From Thermoleophilia bacterium (GTDB lineage Bacteria > Actinomycetota > Thermoleophilia > RBG-16-64-13), in assembly GCA_016929985.1 (NCBI GenBank), contig JAFGIH010000528.1, forward strand, positions 1 to 14,374: 14,374 bases of DNA. Reading direction: 5' to 3'. The notes beneath the pieces were generated by a model. That model was not told the DNA's origin and did not search any database. It saw only the letters and a list, made by a program, of their open reading frames with translations. The translations under genes were made by a program, and so were the position numbers. This document shows, in pieces, positions 6,695-13,571 of the stretch; position 1 is the first letter of the stretch, and every line of letters begins with the position of its first letter.

Positions 6695-7830
6695 GTGAGT
6701 ACGTGCGTAAGGTGACGCGGCAGTCCAAGCCGATTGTCTCTCATCTTGGTTCGCTCGATATCGAGCTGACCGAGCGGTGTGACAACGACTGCATCCACTG
6801 CTGCATCAATCTGCCGGCCGGCGACACTGCCGCTCGGGCCCGGGAGATGAGCACGGCTCAGATCGAAGACATCCTGCGGCAGGCGGCAGATCTGGGTTGC
6901 CTGCAGGTGCGGTATACGGGCGGTGAACCACTCCTCAGACCCGACTTCGAAGACCTGTATCTCTTCGCCCGCCGACTCGGCTTCAAGGTGTTGGTCTACA
7001 CGAATGCGCGGCGGGTCAACGAGCGCCTTGCCGGTCTGTTCGCCCGCATACCGCCGCTGGTACCAATGGAAGTGACTGCGTACGGGATGCACCAGGAGTC
7101 GTACGAAGCCGTGACCCGGAGTCCCGGCTCGTTCGCTCAGTTCCGGCGGGGTGTGGACCTGCTGCTGGAACACGGCGTTCCTTTCATAGTCAAGGGAGCG
7201 CTGCTCCCGCCCAATCGCGATGAGATGGCGGAGTTCGAGGCGTGGGCCGAAACGCTCCCGTCCATGCACAGGCGACCCGGCTACTCGATGTTCTTCGACC
7301 TGCGGAATCGCCGCGATGATGAAGCCAAGAACGAACTCATCAGGTCCCTGAGGGTATCGCCCGAGGATGGTCTGAGGATCATTGCGCGCGATGAGGCCGC
7401 GTATCGTGCCGAGATGTCGGAGTTCGCCTCGAAGTTCATGGGGAGACCGGATGACCGACTCTTTACCTGCGGGGCGGGCCACGGTCTGACCATCGACGCA
7501 TATGGGCGTGCGCAGCCCTGCATGGGCGTGCGCGCGCCGGAGTTGACCGTTGATGTACGCGACTCCTCGCTGGCGGAGGCGCTCGACCGATTCGCATCAT
7601 TGGGTGAAATGCGGGCTACCAACTCCGAATACCTGCGGCGCTGTGCCGTCTGCCCACTCACGGGCTTCTGCGAGCAGTGCCCGGCCAAGTCGTGGGCGGA
7701 ACACGGCACTCTGGACACTCCGGTGGAGTATTTGTGTGAGGTCGCGCATGTACAGGCGCGGTTTCTGGGCTGGCTGGGCGCGCGCGAAAAAGCCTGGAAA
7801 GTTAAAGGTTTACGCGATACTGCCGAATGA
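6691..7830 (+). CDS. radical SAM/SPASM peptide maturase 1
   Basis: This 379-residue enzyme has the radical SAM cluster motif CDNDCIHC (C30, C34, C37), the YTGGEPLLR SAM-binding segment (about 75-83) and a C-terminal SPASM domain for auxiliary [4Fe-4S] clusters: FTCGAGHG, QPCMG, RRCAVCPLTGFCEQCPA and EYLCEVAH. PqqE-like SPASM enzymes install carbon-carbon, carbon-sulfur or related bonds in ribosomal peptides. It has no N-terminal RRE domain; the PqqD-like gene downstream would supply leader recognition. The GTG start overlaps the upstream stop, with GGAGG 10 bases before it. It shares its fold, length and a distinctive INLPAGD motif just after the cluster cysteines with the second SPASM gene at 9547, so the two are paralogues. 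The bond formed cannot be predicted. Confidence 0.9.
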   Translation: MSEYVRKVTRQSKPIVSHLGSLDIELTERCDNDCIHCCINLPAGDTAARAREMSTAQIEDILRQAADLGCLQVRYTGGEPLLRPDFEDLYLFARRLGFKVLVYTNARRVNERLAGLFARIPPLVPMEVTAYGMHQESYEAVTRSPGSFAQFRRGVDLLLEHGVPFIVKGALLPPNRDEMAEFEAWAETLPSMHRRPGYSMFFDLRNRRDDEAKNELIRSLRVSPEDGLRIIARDEAAYRAEMSEFASKFMGRPDDRLFTCGAGHGLTIDAYGRAQPCMGVRAPELTVDVRDSSLAEALDRFASLGEMRATNSEYLRRCAVCPLTGFCEQCPAKSWAEHGTLDTPVEYLCEVAHVQARFLGWLGAREKAWKVKGLRDTAE

Positions 7831-7857
7831 AACAGTGGGACAAGTACACTTTCATTC
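7825..7857 (+). other. stem-loop between radical SAM gene 1 and precursor 2
   Basis: GAATGAAA (7825-7832) pairs perfectly with TTTCATTC (7850-7857), and after a two-base bulge GTG (7835-7837) pairs with CAC (7847-7849), leaving a 9-base loop. The left arm includes the stop codon of the radical SAM gene. There is no T-tract after it. It could slow decay or mark a processing point that lets the small precursor gene be expressed at a different level from the enzyme; this is inference. Confidence 0.4.
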
Positions 7858-7907
7858 CCGCGCTGGACGGGGTGTGATAAGGCTCACAGGGCGGATTGGT
7901 CGGGCAT

Positions 7908-8093
7908 ATGATTGTGAAGACGCCAGGATGGCAGCGGCCAGAACTGGTCGCACTCGTGCGTAGCAGACCCGAGGAGGGTGTGCTTGAACTCTGCAAGAAG
8001 TCCGGCTACGGGACTGGGCCTGGGGGTCTAGACTGTGCGGAGGATCTGAACGCTAAGAAACCCAAATCCTGCAGGGCGGGCGCCAAGTCCTAG
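7908..8093 (+). CDS. candidate RiPP precursor peptide 2 (61 aa)
   Basis: This 61-residue peptide carries the same leader block as precursor 1, at residues 6-30: P-G-W-Q-R-P-E-L-V-A-L-V-R-S-R-P-E-E-G-V-L-E-L-C-K. The 31-residue tail that follows is different: Gly-rich at first, with C43 (in LDC), C55 and a terminal C-x5-S. The gene lies between the first radical SAM gene and the PqqD gene, the classic place for a substrate. The start is uncertain: ATG 7908 is listed, TTG 7896 (AGGG four bases upstream) would add four residues and GTG 7914 would remove two; all keep the conserved block. No signal peptide or membrane segment is visible. The 125 bases after it, up to the PqqD gene, hold no gene that I can support. 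Confidence 0.75.
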   Translation: MIVKTPGWQRPELVALVRSRPEEGVLELCKKSGYGTGPGGLDCAEDLNAKKPKSCRAGAKS

Positions 8094-8218
8094 CCGTTTC
8101 GTTCCTTGGATGCTCCGAATAGCCTGACCCCCGCGTGGGTACACTACCGGCGACTCGTTTCTGCCACGATGGTCTAACGCCTGGTGTTGTACGGCCTCAG
8201 AGGGAAGGATATGCAAAC

Positions 8219-8524
8219 GTGGATACTCGGATCGGTCTCGACGCAATCTGCGTCCCTTCCGAGGATGTGGTCGCCCGCCAGATCGAGGGCATGATCGTTA
8301 TCGTGCCGCTCGTTGCGGGCATCGGAGATGCCGACGACGAGCTCTACACGCTGAACGAGACGGGCCAAGCCATCTGGCAAAGGCTGGACGGCGTCCGGAC
8401 CCTCAACGACGTTGTAACAGACCTGGAGCCGGAGTTCGATGCCGATCGCGGCGACTTGGAGACCGATGTGCTGGGGTTCGCGGCGGCCATGGTGGATAGA
8501 GGCATCCTGTCCACGAAGGCGTGA
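8219..8524 (+). CDS. PqqD-like peptide chaperone (RRE domain; ScmD-like candidate)
   Basis: This 101-residue protein is a stand-alone PqqD-family domain, the RiPP recognition element that binds a leader peptide and presents it to a radical SAM enzyme. The core signature is ELYTLNETGQAIWQRLDGVR (residues 41-60), followed by a helix with TLNDVVTDLEPEF and a final DRGIL (93-97), all typical of the family. Length is normal for PqqD. I chose GTG 8219 because AGGGAAGGA lies just before it; the frame is open from 8135, but that N-terminal extension of 28 residues does not resemble PqqD. The gene ends 6 bases before the protease-acetyltransferase gene. Its position between a candidate precursor and two SPASM enzymes is strong support for a RiPP pathway. 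Confidence 0.88.
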   Translation: MDTRIGLDAICVPSEDVVARQIEGMIVIVPLVAGIGDADDELYTLNETGQAIWQRLDGVRTLNDVVTDLEPEFDADRGDLETDVLGFAAAMVDRGILSTKA

Positions 8525-8530
8525 GGTGGC

Positions 8531-9544
8531 ATGACCGAGGTCGACCCCTCGCGGTATCTGGTTCCAGGGGGCGAGATCTCCCTCTCCAACGCCGGGCAAT
8601 TGCAGCTGCTTCGGGCCGTCAGCGAGCGAGGTCTGGCTCTCCGAACCAGAGTCCTGGGCCTGAGCATGAGCCCATCCATCCGCAACGAGGACATCGTGAC
8701 GATCGCGTCCATGGGTGGAGATGAGCCACGTGTGGGTGATGTTGTTGCATTCGTCGTGCCCGGATCCGAAAGATTGGCCGTGCACCGCATCGTCGGCCGC
8801 AGCGCCTCCGGCTGGCTCCTGCGTGGCGACAACTGTCGTGAGACCGACGGGGTGGTGATTGACGAGCGCATCCTCGGGAGGGTGGTGCGCGTTGAGCGGG
8901 ACGGGCGTGACGTAGACTTCGGGACCGGCCGCAAGGGATGCCGGATCGCCTGGCTCAGCCGGACGGGAACGCTCACGGCTCTGCGGAGCTTGAGACATGC
9001 TCCGCGAAGGCTGGTATCGCGGGCCTTGCACGGCGCCCAGGGACTCGCTCTTTACCGGGCCATCGGAGGGCGTGTGGTTTCGCCAGTCGATGTCTTCGAG
9101 GTGAACGGCGCCGACCCTGATACGATCAGAGGGGGGTTTTTTCGCCCCCGCGTCTCTCTGAGCGAGACCCCGGCAGAAGGATTCGAGGTCATGAACTGGG
9201 TTGCGAAACTCCGTGGCAGGGAGGTTGGCTTCGTGCAGCTCGTGCGCGTTGAGGATCCAGACTCACCCTGGTCGGGACACTGGCTGTTCTCACTGGAGGT
9301 CAGGGGACGGTATCGCGGGCTGGGAATAGGGGACGCTCTCGCGGCACAGGTGGTCGAAGAAGCACGTATGCGACGCTGCGACTCCCTGCTTCTTGCCGTG
9401 TACGAGGACAACAGGGCGGCGATCGACCTCTACAAGAAGCTTGGTTTTGAGAAGACCGTGGTGGATGCCCTCGAACCTGGATTCGAAGCGGAGCAACAGC
9501 TCACCGGGCGGCGGCGCATCACGATGCGGAAGGATCTGGACTGA
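8531..9544 (+). CDS. S26B signal-peptidase-like domain fused to a GNAT acetyltransferase
   Basis: This 337-residue protein has two parts. Residues about 35-135 resemble an S24/S26 peptidase: LGLSMSPSI (S45 as likely nucleophile), RVGDVVAFVV (67-76), AVHRIVG with H85 in the place used by S26B (SipW/ER-type) enzymes, and LRGDNC near 106. No membrane anchor is visible, unlike ordinary signal peptidases. After a basic linker, residues about 200-335 form a GNAT fold with the acetyl-CoA loop RGRYRGLGIGDAL and VYEDNRAAIDLYKKLGFEK. The likely roles are leader removal and N-acetylation of the cassette product, both inferred. ATG 8531 follows GAGG closely, 6 bases after the PqqD stop. The S26-like part could instead be an inactive binding module. 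The frame is continuous, so the fusion is not an obvious artefact. Confidence 0.82.
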   Translation: MTEVDPSRYLVPGGEISLSNAGQLQLLRAVSERGLALRTRVLGLSMSPSIRNEDIVTIASMGGDEPRVGDVVAFVVPGSERLAVHRIVGRSASGWLLRGDNCRETDGVVIDERILGRVVRVERDGRDVDFGTGRKGCRIAWLSRTGTLTALRSLRHAPRRLVSRALHGAQGLALYRAIGGRVVSPVDVFEVNGADPDTIRGGFFRPRVSLSETPAEGFEVMNWVAKLRGREVGFVQLVRVEDPDSPWSGHWLFSLEVRGRYRGLGIGDALAAQVVEEARMRRCDSLLLAVYEDNRAAIDLYKKLGFEKTVVDALEPGFEAEQQLTGRRRITMRKDLD

Positions 9545-9546
9545 CC

Positions 9547-10680
9547 GTGGAGATACAGGACTTCCCACTTTGGGACGCGCTGAAGGCCAAGCGCTCTCCC
9601 GTCTCGTTCGACCTTGAGATCACCGCGCGCTGCAACAATGACTGCCGGCACTGCTACATCAACCTCCCGGCGGGCGATGGAGCGGCGAGACAGGCCGAGC
9701 TATCCGCCGCCGCGTTTCTCGACATCTCCGGGCAAGCTGCTGAGATGGGCGCGGTCTGGTGTCTGCTCACCGGTGGAGAACCCCTGCTGAGAGATGATTT
9801 TGCCGAGATCTATCTGGGGTTGAAGCGCCTGGGGCTACTGGTGAGCGTATTCACCAACGCATGCCTGGTGACTCCGGAGCACGTGAAACTGTTCAAGAAG
9901 TACCCTCCCCGCGACATCGAGGTGACGGTGTACGGCGCAACCCCGGCTACCTATGAGAAGGTCACCCGCCGGCCCGGATCGTTCTCCGCCTTCGTGCGCG
10001 GACTGGACCTGCTTGTCGCTGAAGGACTCAAGATCAGGCTCAAGGCCATGGCGCTGCGCTCCAACATCCACGAATTCGCGGAGATCTCCCGCTTCTGTCG
10101 CGAGAGGACGAAGGACTACTACCGCTTCGATCCGGTTCTTCATCTGCGCTTCGATGGCAACCCAGCGCGCAACGAGGAGATCAAATCGGAGCGCTTGCGT
10201 CCGCAGGAGATCGTGGCGCTCGAGATGGCCGACAGAGAGCGGTTCAGCGCTCTTGAGCGCGGCTGCGTGGAGGATGACCTGATACATCCCGAGTTTGAAC
10301 AGAATACGAGCGATCACGTCTTCGTATGCGGTGTTGGCAACAGCCACTTCACTGTGGGCTCCGACGGCACCTTCCGTCTCTGCAGCTCCCTCTGGCACCC
10401 CGGGACTACCTACGATCTGCGGGGGGGTACCCTGCGCGAGGCCTGGGAAGAATTGGTGCCTCGTGTGCGCGACATGCGGAGCACGAACCCCGAGTACCTG
10501 GAAAAGTGCCGGCGCTGCCCTCTCTTCAACTTGTGCCTGTGGTGCCCCGCTCATGCATCCCTTGAGACCGGATCCATAGACGGCTGGGTGGAGTACTTCT
10601 GCGAGGTGGCGCACGCACGTGCCGCGGCTGCGCTGGGCGGCACAGACGGACGCGCGAAGCCGGAGGGATCCGGCCGGTGA
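9547..10680 (+). CDS. radical SAM/SPASM peptide maturase 2
   Basis: This 377-residue enzyme is a paralogue of the one at 6691. The cluster motif is CNNDCRHC (C29, C33, C36), followed by YINLPAGD; LLTGGEPLLR binds SAM; the SPASM part shows VFVCGVGN, FRLCSS, KCRRCPLFNLCLWCPA and EYFCEVAHA. Shared unusual stretches include VTRRPGSF/VTRSPGSF in the middle and GSIDGWVEY/GTLDTPVEY at the end, so the pair probably arose by duplication within this type of cassette. The GTG start lies 2 bases after the preceding stop, with GGA and AAGGA a few bases upstream. It may act on a different residue or on the other precursor. In the SynChlorMet cassette, as I recall it, two such enzymes (ScmE and ScmF) occur together. 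Confidence 0.9.
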   Translation: MEIQDFPLWDALKAKRSPVSFDLEITARCNNDCRHCYINLPAGDGAARQAELSAAAFLDISGQAAEMGAVWCLLTGGEPLLRDDFAEIYLGLKRLGLLVSVFTNACLVTPEHVKLFKKYPPRDIEVTVYGATPATYEKVTRRPGSFSAFVRGLDLLVAEGLKIRLKAMALRSNIHEFAEISRFCRERTKDYYRFDPVLHLRFDGNPARNEEIKSERLRPQEIVALEMADRERFSALERGCVEDDLIHPEFEQNTSDHVFVCGVGNSHFTVGSDGTFRLCSSLWHPGTTYDLRGGTLREAWEELVPRVRDMRSTNPEYLEKCRRCPLFNLCLWCPAHASLETGSIDGWVEYFCEVAHARAAAALGGTDGRAKPEGSGR

Positions 10681-10696
10681 GCTCTGTACGATCTGC

Positions 10697-11902
10697 ATGA
10701 GTGTAGGCCCAACCCCAGACGCTCCGTGGTCGGGAGACCCGGGTCTCCCGCCGGAGACGCGTGCCCTCCTGGCGTGTGCCCGTGCTGTCATCGACCGGGG
10801 GCGTCTTACCGAGTTCCGCATTGCCTTGGCCGAATGCTCCGACGTGGAGCTGCTGTGCGAAGCGGCCGTCTCGCAGGGGATGCTGGGTCACCTCCATCAG
10901 ATGGTGAGCGCCGCGAAAGATGTCGATCCCGCTCTCGTCAATAGGCTCGCCCGTCTTCAGGGGATCTCGTCCCGTCGGTGTCTTCGCCAGACGGGCTATC
11001 TCGTGCGATTGTTGGATGAGCTCGAAACGTCTGGCGTGAGAGCGATCCCCTACAAGGGTCCCATGTGGGCCGAACGGCTCTATGGGGACGTGACGCTTCG
11101 CTCGTGGGTGGACCTCGATCTGCTCGTCGCACACGAACACATGCCCCGGGCCAGGGAGCTTTTTCTCCACAGCGGATTCGTGGATGGGAACGCTTTCAAT
11201 GCGGAACTCATGAGCAGGCGGCGGCGTGGTTGGGGGGAGGTGCACTTCGTATCGACCGATGGGCACATGCATCTTGATGTGCACTGGGAGGTCACCGTTG
11301 GTTTCAGCGGCCGGTCGCTAACGGCAGAGACACTGCTGGCACGCTCCCGGCCGTCCTCCCTGTTGGCCCGCGAAGTGATAGGGCTGTCGGCCGTCGACAT
11401 GCTCCTGACTTCCGCGTTGCACGGTACCAGACATCGATGGCACGACATCGAGGGAATCCTGGGGATGGCCGTCCTGGTGGACGCCACGCCGCGAGAATCC
11501 TGGGCGGCACTGATGGCAGAGGCGCGAAAAGCGGGCTGCAGGCGGAGGGTCGCGGTCTCGGTCGCGCATGTGTGCCGGGTCCTCGGCCTGGAACTGCCAG
11601 GGGAGGTGGCAGGCGCGATCGAACGCGATGCAACCGCCCGAGCGTTACTGCGGTCCCTACGGCCGGACTCGCTCAGTCGTAGTGCGGCCTCGTCGGGCCG
11701 GGGAGAGCTTGTCCATCTGCTCTGGGTCTTCGCCACCGAGGACTCCATCGCGGCTGGTCTGTGGCATGGCTTCACCCGTTTGTTCCGGCCCGGTCCCGCC
11801 GACTGGGCCACTCTGGGGCTGCCCCGCTACATGGAATGGCTCTACTACATGATTCGACCCTTCCGGCTTGCGGGTAAGTGGGTCAGGAGACTGTTACACT
11901 AG
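10697..11902 (+). CDS. nucleotidyltransferase-fold family protein (PF14907-like)
   Basis: This 401-residue protein matches the uncharacterised nucleotidyltransferase family often seen beside PqqD and HPr-kinase-like genes. The signature is IPYKGPMWAERLYGDVT (117-133) followed by R135 and DLDLLV (139-144), in which D139 and D141 would bind metal; a LDVHWEV stretch follows. The C-terminal half is helical and ends in a basic, aromatic segment (PFRLAGKWVRRLL). I chose ATG 10697: the upstream open frame runs over the end of the radical SAM gene. The ribosome site is weak, so coupling to the upstream gene is likely. In some lasso-peptide clusters a relative sits next to the HPr-kinase-like gene and is thought to extend the phosphate modification; a similar job here is inference. 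The amino or phosphate acceptor is not known. Confidence 0.78.
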   Translation: MSVGPTPDAPWSGDPGLPPETRALLACARAVIDRGRLTEFRIALAECSDVELLCEAAVSQGMLGHLHQMVSAAKDVDPALVNRLARLQGISSRRCLRQTGYLVRLLDELETSGVRAIPYKGPMWAERLYGDVTLRSWVDLDLLVAHEHMPRARELFLHSGFVDGNAFNAELMSRRRRGWGEVHFVSTDGHMHLDVHWEVTVGFSGRSLTAETLLARSRPSSLLAREVIGLSAVDMLLTSALHGTRHRWHDIEGILGMAVLVDATPRESWAALMAEARKAGCRRRVAVSVAHVCRVLGLELPGEVAGAIERDATARALLRSLRPDSLSRSAASSGRGELVHLLWVFATEDSIAAGLWHGFTRLFRPGPADWATLGLPRYMEWLYYMIRPFRLAGKWVRRLLH

Positions 11903-11916
11903 CGGCGCGTCGCCGC
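11902..11916 (+). other. short GC hairpin after the nucleotidyltransferase gene
   Basis: GCGGCG (11902-11907) and CGCCGC (11911-11916) form a perfect 6-bp stem with a three-base loop, starting at the last base of the stop codon. No T-tract follows, so it is a poor factor-independent terminator. It may attenuate or stabilise the transcript ahead of the kinase gene; this is a weak inference. Confidence 0.3.
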
Positions 11917-11944
11917 CCGTGCCTGATCTCAAGGGCAGGAAAGA

Positions 11945-13567
11945 ATGATCGACCCCGAGAGAAACATCGATTCACAAGAAAGCACCGCCGGGCTGGAGGA
12001 CTACATTCGCATCGCCCGCGACCGGGCCTGGGTCATCGTGCTGTCGGTCGTGGTCGTAGTTCTCGCCGCGTTGGCGGTCTCGCTTACGACGACGCCTCTG
12101 TATAGCGCGTCCGCCGGCCTTAGCTACCGCACGAACGATCTGGCCGCACAGGTATCCGGATACGGGCTTTACGTATACGACTACGAGCGCGACCGCACCA
12201 TCGAATCGGCCGTGGCGGCGATCACCAGCGATACGGTGCTTGCGGAAGCCGTGAGGATACGACTCGCCACGCAATACCCCGACTCGGACTATTCGGGCAG
12301 TGTGAGCGTGGGGACTACTGAGGGGAGCGATCTGGTCACTATCAGCGCGGTCAGCACAGACCCTAACGAGGCCGCGGCTGTAGCGAACGCCTATGCTGAG
12401 GAATTCATCATCTACAGACGTAACGCCGACCGCGAAGCCGTAGCGGCGGCTCGTGAGGCGGTCAGAGATCAGCTCAGTCTCCTGACCCCGGAGCAGTTGG
12501 AGAGCGGATACGCTCTGATGCTACAGGAGAAGGACGAGACCCTGCGTATCCTCGAGACGATGCAGGACGGCCGGTTCGCCATGTTGAACAGCGCCGTCGC
12601 TCCCGTGCGTCCCTTCACGCCTCAGACGAGACGGAATCTTGTGCTCGCGCTGGTGGTCGGTTTGGTTCTGGGTGCGGGCCTGGCCTTCCTGATTGAGTAT
12701 CTCGACAAGCGAGTGAAGGACGAAAAGACCCTCGAGCGAGTCACGGGTCTGCCCGTGCTGGCCTCTGTGCCCGCGGTGGGAGGGAAGTGGAAAGACACCA
12801 AACGAGGAACGAGATCGAACGGTGTCGTGGGCTTCGAAGGATCGAGCTCGCTGCTTCTGGAGTCATTCCGCACGCTTCGCTCAAGCCTGCAGTATTTTGA
12901 CGTCGATCGCACTCTGAACAGCATCGTCATCACTAGTGGGCTTCCCCAGGAGGGCAAGTCGGTGACCACGGTCAACCTGGCGGTGAGTCTGGCCCTCTCG
13001 GGACACCGCGTTGTCATTCTCGAAGCCGATCTGCGTCGCCCGATGATGCATCAGTATCTGAGTCTTGACAACGAGGCGGGTCTCTCGACCGTTCTCGCGG
13101 CTAAGACCACTCTCGGTAAGGCTACACAGCTCGTCCAGATGGACGTACTGGTCCCAGCCAAGGAGAGGATCGAGAAGGATGAAGGAGGTTCGCTTTCGCT
13201 TCGCAAGAACCTATACTGTCTACCCTCGGGGCCGCTGCCACCCAATCCCGCGGAGTTGCTCGGTTCAGCCAAGATGGGCCAGATCATCCACGATTTGAAG
13301 AAGACGTGCGATTATTTACTGATCGATACGCCGCCCGTGCTTCCGGTATCTGATTCGCTACTCATAGCTCCTCATGCCGACGCGGTCATCCTGACGGCCA
13401 GGCTGTATTCCAGCACCCGAGGAGAGTTGGAGGAGGTCCGCAGCCTGCTCAGCCGTGCCGGAGTCAGGGTGCTGGGCGTCGTGGCTGGAGGGATCAAGAA
13501 GAAGCGTGGATACTACTACAGACGGGGCTATGGTTATGGGTATGGCTACGGGTACGGAGACCACTGA
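11945..13567 (+). CDS. Wzz/BY-kinase fusion: polysaccharide co-polymerase with tyrosine autokinase
   Basis: This 540-residue protein combines a Wzz-type chain-length domain with a bacterial tyrosine kinase. Membrane spans lie at about residues 29-48 and 231-251, with about 180 extracytoplasmic residues between them and a DKRVKDEKTLERVTGLPVLASVP linker typical of the family from about 254. The kinase has Walker A GLPQEGKS (332-339), Walker A' VVILEADLRRP (356-366) and Walker B LLIDTPP (458-464). The C-terminus is a tyrosine cluster: YYY at 523-525 and five Gly-Tyr pairs at 528-537, the usual autophosphorylation tail. AGGAAAG precedes ATG 11945. No glycosyltransferase or flippase gene is seen in the window, so which polymer or export process it controls is not known. 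It ends 4 bases before the next benzoyl-CoA reductase subunit gene. Confidence 0.9.
   Translation: MIDPERNIDSQESTAGLEDYIRIARDRAWVIVLSVVVVVLAALAVSLTTTPLYSASAGLSYRTNDLAAQVSGYGLYVYDYERDRTIESAVAAITSDTVLAEAVRIRLATQYPDSDYSGSVSVGTTEGSDLVTISAVSTDPNEAAAVANAYAEEFIIYRRNADREAVAAAREAVRDQLSLLTPEQLESGYALMLQEKDETLRILETMQDGRFAMLNSAVAPVRPFTPQTRRNLVLALVVGLVLGAGLAFLIEYLDKRVKDEKTLERVTGLPVLASVPAVGGKWKDTKRGTRSNGVVGFEGSSSLLLESFRTLRSSLQYFDVDRTLNSIVITSGLPQEGKSVTTVNLAVSLALSGHRVVILEADLRRPMMHQYLSLDNEAGLSTVLAAKTTLGKATQLVQMDVLVPAKERIEKDEGGSLSLRKNLYCLPSGPLPPNPAELLGSAKMGQIIHDLKKTCDYLLIDTPPVLPVSDSLLIAPHADAVILTARLYSSTRGELEEVRSLLSRAGVRVLGVVAGGIKKKRGYYYRRGYGYGYGYGYGDH
13526..13555 (+). repeat. GGNTAY hexamer repeat encoding (Gly-Tyr)5
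   Basis: Five tandem copies of the six-base unit GG-N-TA-Y encode Gly-Tyr five times at the C-terminus of the tyrosine kinase. The units differ at third positions, so the array is not perfectly uniform. The repeat number could vary by slippage without shifting the frame, which would change the number of phosphorylatable tyrosines. Confidence 0.8.
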
Positions 13568-13571
13568 CGGC

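Noticed and set aside
8129..8143. Possible hairpin ACCC...GGGT between precursor 2 and PqqD
   Set aside because: Only four base pairs and no T-tract; too weak to call a terminator.
8174..9031. 285-residue minus-strand open frame across the PqqD and S26B-GNAT genes
   Set aside because: Shadow of two clear coding genes on the other strand.
9835..10821. 328-residue minus-strand open frame across SPASM gene 2
   Set aside because: Shadow; the sense frame has all radical SAM and SPASM cysteines.
5777..11902. Lasso-peptide cluster
   Set aside because: The kinase and nucleotidyltransferase recall lasso loci, but there is no asparagine-synthetase-like cyclase or transglutaminase-like protease; two SPASM enzymes point to another RiPP class.
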